DNA of 20,798 nt from CAYQUC01 sp964514215 (GTDB lineage Bacteria; Pseudomonadota; Gammaproteobacteria; UBA6429; Thiohalophilaceae). Where the stretch lies: the NCBI GenBank assembly GCA_964514215.1, contig CAZEPW010000061.1, positions 1 to 20,798 of the forward strand, written 5' to 3'. The notes beneath the pieces are model-generated. The model did not search any database and was not told the origin of the DNA. It saw nothing but the letters and a program-made list of their open reading frames with translations. The position numbers were made by a program, and so were the translations under genes. Position 1 is the stretch's first letter. Every line of letters starts with the position of its first letter. This document shows positions 16,419 to 20,798 of the stretch, in pieces.

Positions 16419-17840
16419 CTAGTTGGTCGTTAGTGTAATCGTAGCTGAGGCCATTTTTGTAATCGGCACCGCAATTGTATTTTTGCCAAGAAGAAAATCG
16501 ACAATTTTTTGCGGAAACGACCAATAATTTAAATCAGCCGTTACCGTTATTGGACTTGTTATTCCTTTGGGTAATACAAAATTGTAATCCACAATACTGT
16601 ATCCTTTTGCTGGGATGCGGGTATCATACAATACACGATCTGCTTGCCATAGTTTTAAGTCAACAATATTACCTTGCTTATCGCCCAGAATTACTTTAAA
16701 TGATTTAGTGCCCTGTTCGGTTACGCCATCTTTTATTTTACCCAACTGATAAAAAACAGTTCCTTTAGCATCGGTCATTTTAAAATCCAACCACATTTCC
16801 CTACCCTCAGGAAACCCTGTTGGTAATTTATGTCCTGCGCCTATATTACTCACCTTGACTGAAATGGTTTGCATGGTTTCAAAACGTAACGATGTCTTGG
16901 GTAGTATTTCTATTGTTGCTGCAGCACGTAGCATTTGCTCTGCTAGATTTGAATGTTGCTCGCTACCTAACATTTTGGGAACCATTACGTTGCCACCAAC
17001 AAAATAATGCGTGTAAATTTGTTCTCGGTTTTTACTAAATGGCGTGGCGCTGCCCGATTTTTTTGTGACACCGGGGCCCATTGTCATATGACAATCCTGA
17101 CATTGAATATTTTGCCCGGCATACCAGCTGTCTTTCCATTCATCAAATGTTCGTTCAATGGGTAGTTTATTAAATGGATGGCTAACATTATGGCACTGAC
17201 CGCAAAATTCTGATTTTGTGTGTAATTCTGAATAAGCGGTATCGTGAAATGCTGACTGTGCGTCTTTGAATGGCCCAAACATTAAGCGTCGACCGTGTAA
17301 ATTAGGTGTTAATACAAATGCACCATTACCAACACCGGTGGTATCTGAAACATTGTGGCAAAATGAACATTGCACACCTTGGTTTGATACCTCACTCATA
17401 TTTTCACCTGAAGGTGTTGCTTCACCGGTAACTAAACCAATTGGAGTATGGCAACCAATGCACAAGTTATCCACAGCTCCATTGGTACTTTTACTTGCTA
17501 AGGCTAATACCGCACGATAAATCGGATCGCGCCAGGCATTGGAATGCATGGAACCTTTCCATTGTTTGTAAATTTCTATGTGACAACTGCCACACAACTC
17601 CGGTGAATCAAACATGGAGGATGTTAACTTTGTTTTTGATCCGGTTGTTGCACGAGATGGATAAAATGGTGATGTATCGTTATTAAGAGCAATACCGTGT
17701 TCAATTTTATCGGCATTATTTTTGTGTTGAACTATTTTAAAATTATCTTCTGCTGTTGTATTTTTGATTTCAGCCATCAAATGTTGTGGCAAAATTGCAA
17801 TTAGAGCAACAACCGTACTTATACGAATCATAAATCGCAT
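16419..17840 (-). CDS. Periplasmic pentaheme cytochrome c (cytochrome c554-like)
   Basis: The 473-aa product has a signal peptide (residues 1-23, ending HLMA) and five CxxCH heme sites: C83-H87 (CGSCH), C127-H131 (CIGCH), C158-H162 (CSFCH), C213-H217 (CGQCH) and C247-H251 (CQDCH). The layout, with CGSCHIEIYKQWKGSMHSNAW at the first heme, resembles the cytochrome c554 / multiheme family. Further His residues (for example H99, H182, H199, H207, H276) could be distal ligands. Residues about 300-473 lack hemes and look like a beta-sandwich. The protein likely carries electrons in the periplasm; its donor and acceptor are unknown. The ribosome binding site is very strong (AGGAGG, 7 bases before ATG) and lies in a potential hairpin. 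It is followed by cti after 112 bp. Confidence 0.88.
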   Translation of the reverse strand: MRFMIRISTVVALIAILPQHLMAEIKNTTAEDNFKIVQHKNNADKIEHGIALNNDTSPFYPSRATTGSKTKLTSSMFDSPELCGSCHIEIYKQWKGSMHSNAWRDPIYRAVLALASKSTNGAVDNLCIGCHTPIGLVTGEATPSGENMSEVSNQGVQCSFCHNVSDTTGVGNGAFVLTPNLHGRRLMFGPFKDAQSAFHDTAYSELHTKSEFCGQCHNVSHPFNKLPIERTFDEWKDSWYAGQNIQCQDCHMTMGPGVTKKSGSATPFSKNREQIYTHYFVGGNVMVPKMLGSEQHSNLAEQMLRAAATIEILPKTSLRFETMQTISVKVSNIGAGHKLPTGFPEGREMWLDFKMTDAKGTVFYQLGKIKDGVTEQGTKSFKVILGDKQGNIVDLKLWQADRVLYDTRIPAKGYSIVDYNFVLPKGITSPITVTADLNYWSFPQKIVDFLLGKNTIAVPITKMASATITLTTN

Positions 17841-17841
17841 A

Positions 17842-17878
17842 TCGTTCCCTCCTAAATTTTTATTATTGTATGGAACGA
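17842..17878 (-). promoter_or_regulatory. Potential hairpin around the Shine-Dalgarno of the pentaheme cytochrome
   Basis: On the minus-strand message TCGTTCC pairs perfectly with GGAACGA, with a 23-nt loop. The 3' arm includes the last base of the AGGAGG ribosome-binding sequence and ends one base before the ATG, so folding would hide the initiation site. The stem is only 7 bp, so function is uncertain. Confidence 0.3.
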
Positions 17879-18085
17879 CTGGTATGCAGTTATTTAGAGT
17901 TAAAATCGAAACACTCTTATTATTTATATTTTTTTTCTAATATCGTATCGTTAAATATCAGAACTCATAGCATAATATAAGTTCCAATAAACAAGTATAA
18001 AAAGTATGTTATTTTTTAAGATATTCTTTCAAAGATTCATTTATGGTTAATTTATATACTTAAATCACATTAGAAGCCGGTAAAC

Positions 18086-18143
18086 GATTAACGTCAGTCA
18101 CAACTTGATTGCAATTAATATTTCTTGTTTTAAAGCGTTAATC
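18086..18143. repeat. 8-bp perfect inverted repeat downstream of the LysR gene
   Basis: GATTAACG (18086-18093) and CGTTAATC (18136-18143) are perfect complements with a 42-base spacer, starting 12 bases after the LysR stop. It may fold at the end of that transcript, but the spacer is long and no T-run follows. Confidence 0.25.
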
Positions 18144-18154
18144 AAAATGGCGGC

Positions 18155-19036
18155 TTATAAAGTCGTTGCGAGATATTTTTTAATATTTAATATACAAAAA
18201 TCGATATACACCCGCGCTATATGTGAAAGCTGTTGCCGACTCTGATAAAGCAAGCTAATGCTGAACTTAGGAAAATTATATTCTGGTAAAATTTGCAGCA
18301 AACGTTTTTGTTTTAATAGTTCAGCCACCATGAAGGGGGGCTGCTCAGTAATACCAACATGTTGTAATGCTAAATACCGCATGTGTGGATAATCATTGGC
18401 ACGTATCGAGGGATTGATTAATATTGTTTCACCACCCAAAATCCATTTCACACTGCTGTCTTTTTTTGCCCAAGCAACGCACGGAAAATTGGCTAACTGC
18501 TGTGGCGACGTAGGCAAACCATGTTGTTTAATATACTCGGGGGTGGCAACTAAAATATGCTGATACTCAATTAACTTTCTGGCAACGGCAGACAAATAAT
18601 CAATTTCACCAATACGCAAAGCAACATCGATTCCATCTTCAATTAAATCGACATTTCGTTCAGTGGCATACAAGTCCAACTGTATTAACGGAAATTTAAT
18701 TTGGAAGTCGCTTAATAGTGGCCACCATGGTTCAAAATTTGGCGGTAGTGATAACCGCAATGATCCTCGAAGCTCAGACTCTCTACTGTGCAATGCTAAA
18801 ATAGCGGCATCCATTTCTTCAATACCGCGCGAAACGTATTCATAAAATATCGAACCAGCCCCCGTTAATCGAAGGCTTCGCGTGGATCGCTCAAGTAACC
18901 GAACCTCTAAAAATCGCTCAAGCACAGCAACCCGACGACTGACTGTCGCCACAGGAACCCCAAGATAACGCGACGCTGCTGAAAAACTGCCTTTTTGCAC
19001 GACCCTGACAAATAATTCCACCGATTTTAGATCCAT
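18155..19036 (-). CDS. LysR-family transcriptional regulator
   Basis: The protein has 293 aa. Its N-terminal winged helix-turn-helix (residues 1-60, with VELFVRVVQKGSFSAASRYLGVPVATVSRRVAVLERFLEVRLLER in parts) is characteristic of LysR proteins. A linker helix and a substrate-binding-like effector domain (about 90-290) follow, with GSLRLSLPPNFEPWWPLL and VDLIEDGIDVALRIG; this places it in the 'AaeR/DmlR-like' subgroup. The ATG at 19034-19036 is preferred over the GTG 18 bases upstream, because GGGAG lies 6 bases before it and family members start with MDL. The gene is divergent from the SnoaL/MDR unit across 141 bp, the usual arrangement for a LysR regulator of its neighbours. The effector is unknown. 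Confidence 0.92.
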   Translation of the reverse strand: MDLKSVELFVRVVQKGSFSAASRYLGVPVATVSRRVAVLERFLEVRLLERSTRSLRLTGAGSIFYEYVSRGIEEMDAAILALHSRESELRGSLRLSLPPNFEPWWPLLSDFQIKFPLIQLDLYATERNVDLIEDGIDVALRIGEIDYLSAVARKLIEYQHILVATPEYIKQHGLPTSPQQLANFPCVAWAKKDSSVKWILGGETILINPSIRANDYPHMRYLALQHVGITEQPPFMVAELLKQKRLLQILPEYNFPKFSISLLYQSRQQLSHIARVYIDFCILNIKKYLATTL

Positions 19037-19090
19037 ATCTGCTCCCAATAGCACAACTTGTAAGCACTGTAGCCTATTATTCCATTTTTG

Positions 19091-19103
19091 AGAAGATACT
19101 TCT
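19091..19103. promoter_or_regulatory. Candidate LysR operator
   Basis: AGAAG-ATA-CTTCT is a perfect short palindrome in the middle of the LysR-SnoaL divergent gap. It includes the dyad symmetry expected of a LysR box, although the classic T-N11-A pattern is not unambiguous. Position and symmetry are the only evidence. Confidence 0.35.
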
Positions 19104-19177
19104 TATTTAACGGCCTTATTTTCATTAATCGAATTGTTTAAGCTGTCATTTATTCCACTAAATAACAGGAGATTCAA

Positions 19178-19660
19178 ATGACAAAAACATCCCGCTTCAA
19201 CTATTTACCGTTAACACTGTGTGCCTTATTACTGGCACTTATGACATGCACCCCAGCAATCGCGGCTCAGACTCAAACTCAGGCAATCAAAAATCTGATC
19301 ACGCAATATGAAACTCAACTCAATGCCAGCAACACCGATGCCATTCTAACGTTATACAGCAGCAAGCCAATTTTCATGCCGCAACATTCTAGCGCACAAG
19401 TCGGCAGAGCTGCCGTGGCATCAGCCTATCAAGCAGTCTTTAACGCCATTAAGCTCGATATAAAATTCAGCATTTATGAAGTTGTCGTTACAGGTAATAG
19501 TGCATGGGCAAGAACAAGCTCATCAGGCCAAACAACCATTCTGGCTAAAAACGTAACCATTGCCGAAGGTAATAATGAATTATTTATTTTCAAAAAAGAA
19601 AATGGTAAATGGAAAATTCATCGTTATTTATTTTCAACAAGCACAGCACGCCAACCTTAA
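19178..19660 (+). CDS. Exported SnoaL/NTF2-like (DUF4440-type) protein
   Basis: The protein has 160 aa. Residues 1-29 are a signal peptide (hydrophobic core LPLTLCALLLALM, ending AIA). Residues about 32-155 form a cone-shaped NTF2-like fold: an N-terminal helix (IKNLITQYETQLNASNTDAIL), then LYSSKPIFMP, the conserved GRAAVASAYQAVF helix, and strands ending in NELFIFKKENGKWKIHRYLF. Such proteins bind or isomerise small hydrophobic ligands or serve as accessory domains, and no substrate can be assigned. AGGAG, 7 bases before the ATG, is a strong ribosome binding site. It is first in a two-gene unit with the MDR enzyme (21-bp gap) and is divergent from the LysR regulator. Confidence 0.85.
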   Translation: MTKTSRFNYLPLTLCALLLALMTCTPAIAAQTQTQAIKNLITQYETQLNASNTDAILTLYSSKPIFMPQHSSAQVGRAAVASAYQAVFNAIKLDIKFSIYEVVVTGNSAWARTSSSGQTTILAKNVTIAEGNNELFIFKKENGKWKIHRYLFSTSTARQP

Positions 19661-19681
19661 AAAATCACTCAGGAGAAAAAC

Positions 19682-20665
19682 ATGAAAGCCGTTATAATTA
19701 CAAAACCAGGCAATGCCAGCGCATTAGAAATTCAAGATATCGATGAAACCATAACCCCCGAAGGCTACGTTAAAATTAAAAACAAAGCTTTTGGTTTAAA
19801 CCGTGCTGAAATTTATTATCGTTCAGGCAACTATGGTGAAATAACTGAGCCACGAATTCCAGGCATTGAGGCCGTTGGCGAAATTTGTGAAGATGCCAGT
19901 GGTGTCTACACCGTTGGACAAAAAGTCATGACAGCAATGGGCGGTTTAATGTTAGCACGCCATGGTAGCTATGCAGAATATGTGCTTGCACCGATAAACA
20001 ATGTACTAGCGGTAAACAGTAATCTACCATGGGAACAGCTAGCGGCAATTCCACAAGCCTACCTTACAGTATGGGCGGCACTGGATAAAAATCTTGCTAT
20101 CGAAAAAGATCAAACATTATTAATTCGCGGCGGCACAACAACCATCGGCCTAGCAGCAATTACGTATGCAAAAGCACGCGGTCTACACGTTATTGCAACA
20201 ACACGCAGCAAAGACAATAAAGCATTATTAGTTAGCAAAGGTGCCGATGAGGTTATTATCGATGACGGCGCTATCGCTGAAACAATACGCCAACATCATC
20301 CGGAGGGCATTGATTGTGCTCTGGATATTGTCGGTGTGGGCACCATTAAAGACACCTCAAAAACCATTAAACATTGGGGACGTGTTTGTGTCGTTGGTAT
20401 TTTAAGTGGCATGCCCGTGTTAGAAAATTTTGGATTAAGCTCGGATTTACCCAATACCGTTAGCATCAGTTTTTTCGCCAGCGGCCTGTTCGGTTCTGCT
20501 GAATTACCACTGGCTGAATCCCCAATCCAATGGATAATTGATCAAATCGAAGATAATAAAATCCCTTCGTTGGTTTCAAGAGTATATGACTTTGATCAAA
20601 TACAAGAGGCACATAAGATTATTGAAAGTGACAAGGCATTAGGTAAAGTAGTGATAAAAATGTAG
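19682..20665 (+). CDS. Zinc-independent MDR oxidoreductase (quinone oxidoreductase-like)
   Basis: The 327-aa protein belongs to the medium-chain dehydrogenase/reductase superfamily. The N-terminal GroES-like domain carries FGLNRAEIYYRSGNY and PRIPGIEAVGEI, typical of NADPH:quinone oxidoreductases. The Rossmann domain has GGTTTIG (residues 150-156) in place of the usual GAAGGVG, then ATTRSKDNKALLVSKGADEVI. The catalytic and structural zinc ligands of alcohol dehydrogenases are absent. The C-terminus, ALGKVVIKM, is family-typical. It is likely cytosolic and NADPH-dependent, reducing quinones or reactive enones; the substrate is unknown. CAGGAG lies 7 bases before the ATG. It is second gene of the LysR-controlled unit. 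Confidence 0.92.
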   Translation: MKAVIITKPGNASALEIQDIDETITPEGYVKIKNKAFGLNRAEIYYRSGNYGEITEPRIPGIEAVGEICEDASGVYTVGQKVMTAMGGLMLARHGSYAEYVLAPINNVLAVNSNLPWEQLAAIPQAYLTVWAALDKNLAIEKDQTLLIRGGTTTIGLAAITYAKARGLHVIATTRSKDNKALLVSKGADEVIIDDGAIAETIRQHHPEGIDCALDIVGVGTIKDTSKTIKHWGRVCVVGILSGMPVLENFGLSSDLPNTVSISFFASGLFGSAELPLAESPIQWIIDQIEDNKIPSLVSRVYDFDQIQEAHKIIESDKALGKVVIKM

Positions 20666-20754
20666 CAATTCAATAGCCAGTTTCACTGCGATGATTGCAT
20701 TTTTAAAAATAAAATAATCCGTGAACAGGAGGCAGGCTGTCTAATCCTTTGATT

Positions 20755-20788
20755 ATTCCAGCTATAAATAAACATTTATAGCTGGAAT
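20755..20788. repeat. 15-bp perfect palindrome at right end (REP-like or terminator stem)
   Basis: ATTCCAGCTATAAAT and ATTTATAGCTGGAAT are perfect complements around the loop AAAC. The right arm continues as GGAATGAC, the outer motif of many dispersed proteobacterial palindromes of the 'ATTCC...GGAAT' kind. No T-run follows on the plus strand, so a simple intrinsic terminator is unlikely, although it could still end or protect the MDR transcript 90 bases upstream. Confidence 0.6.
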
Positions 20789-20798
20789 GACAAAACAT

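Larger units (their letters stand above)
17841..18154. other. AT-rich intergenic region between the LysR gene and the cytochrome gene
   Basis: This 314-bp stretch holds no credible ORF. It must contain the cytochrome promoter (minus) and the end of the LysR transcript. Visible structure is limited to the Shine-Dalgarno hairpin at its left end, a weak AGAGT/ACTCT pair (17896-17900, 17913-17917), and GATTAACG/CGTTAATC near its right end. I see no clear -35/-10 pair and no intrinsic terminator. Confidence 0.6.

Noticed and set aside
19037..19054. Upstream GTG start for the LysR gene
   Set aside because: The internal ATG has a GGGAG at good spacing and gives the typical LysR N-terminus; the GTG has no ribosome site.

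Overview
The window is AT-rich DNA with tightly packed genes and reads as a chromosomal segment of a Gram-negative bacterium, most likely a gammaproteobacterium. Evidence for this is a complete tamA-tamB pair of almost exactly enterobacterial length, a periplasmic fatty-acid cis/trans isomerase, a fused PutA without the ribbon-helix-helix regulatory domain, and several exported proteins. I see no rRNA, tRNA, CRISPR array, phage gene or transposase gene.

Layout. Bases 1-959 (minus) are the N-terminal third of a TonB-dependent receptor that runs off the left edge. Its upstream gap (960-1354) holds a 143-bp MITE-like element with 17-bp terminal inverted repeats flanked by TATTTA direct repeats. 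Upstream of that are an extended -10 promoter and a 17-bp perfect palindrome. A doubtful 61-codon membrane ORF and an exported dienelactone hydrolase (1598-2383, minus) follow. Divergently, putA (2516-5647, plus) encodes the complete proline-to-glutamate catabolic enzyme. A repeat-rich gap (5648-5934) leads into a small exported His/Tyr/Gly-rich glycine-zipper protein, then tamA and tamB (6480-11998), which overlap by 4 bp. An unrecognised lipoprotein (12089-12862) converges on, and overlaps by 4 bp, an outer-membrane beta-barrel gene (12859-13617, minus). Next on the minus strand come cti (13844-16306) and, upstream of it, a periplasmic pentaheme cytochrome c (16419-17840). The right end is a classic LysR module: a regulator (minus) divergent from a two-gene unit encoding an exported SnoaL/NTF2-like protein and a quinone-oxidoreductase-type MDR enzyme. 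A 15-bp perfect palindrome closes the window.

How it works together. The theme is the cell envelope: a TonB receptor, the TAM translocation machine, a beta-barrel, lipoproteins, and a heme enzyme that isomerises membrane fatty acids beside a multiheme cytochrome. Metabolic genes (putA, DLH, MDR) are interspersed and have no obvious shared pathway. I found no clear new multi-gene system. The most unusual items are the MITE-like element inside the probable receptor leader, the repeat cluster downstream of putA, the two-codon upstream ORF in front of tamA, and the pentaheme cytochrome-cti pairing.
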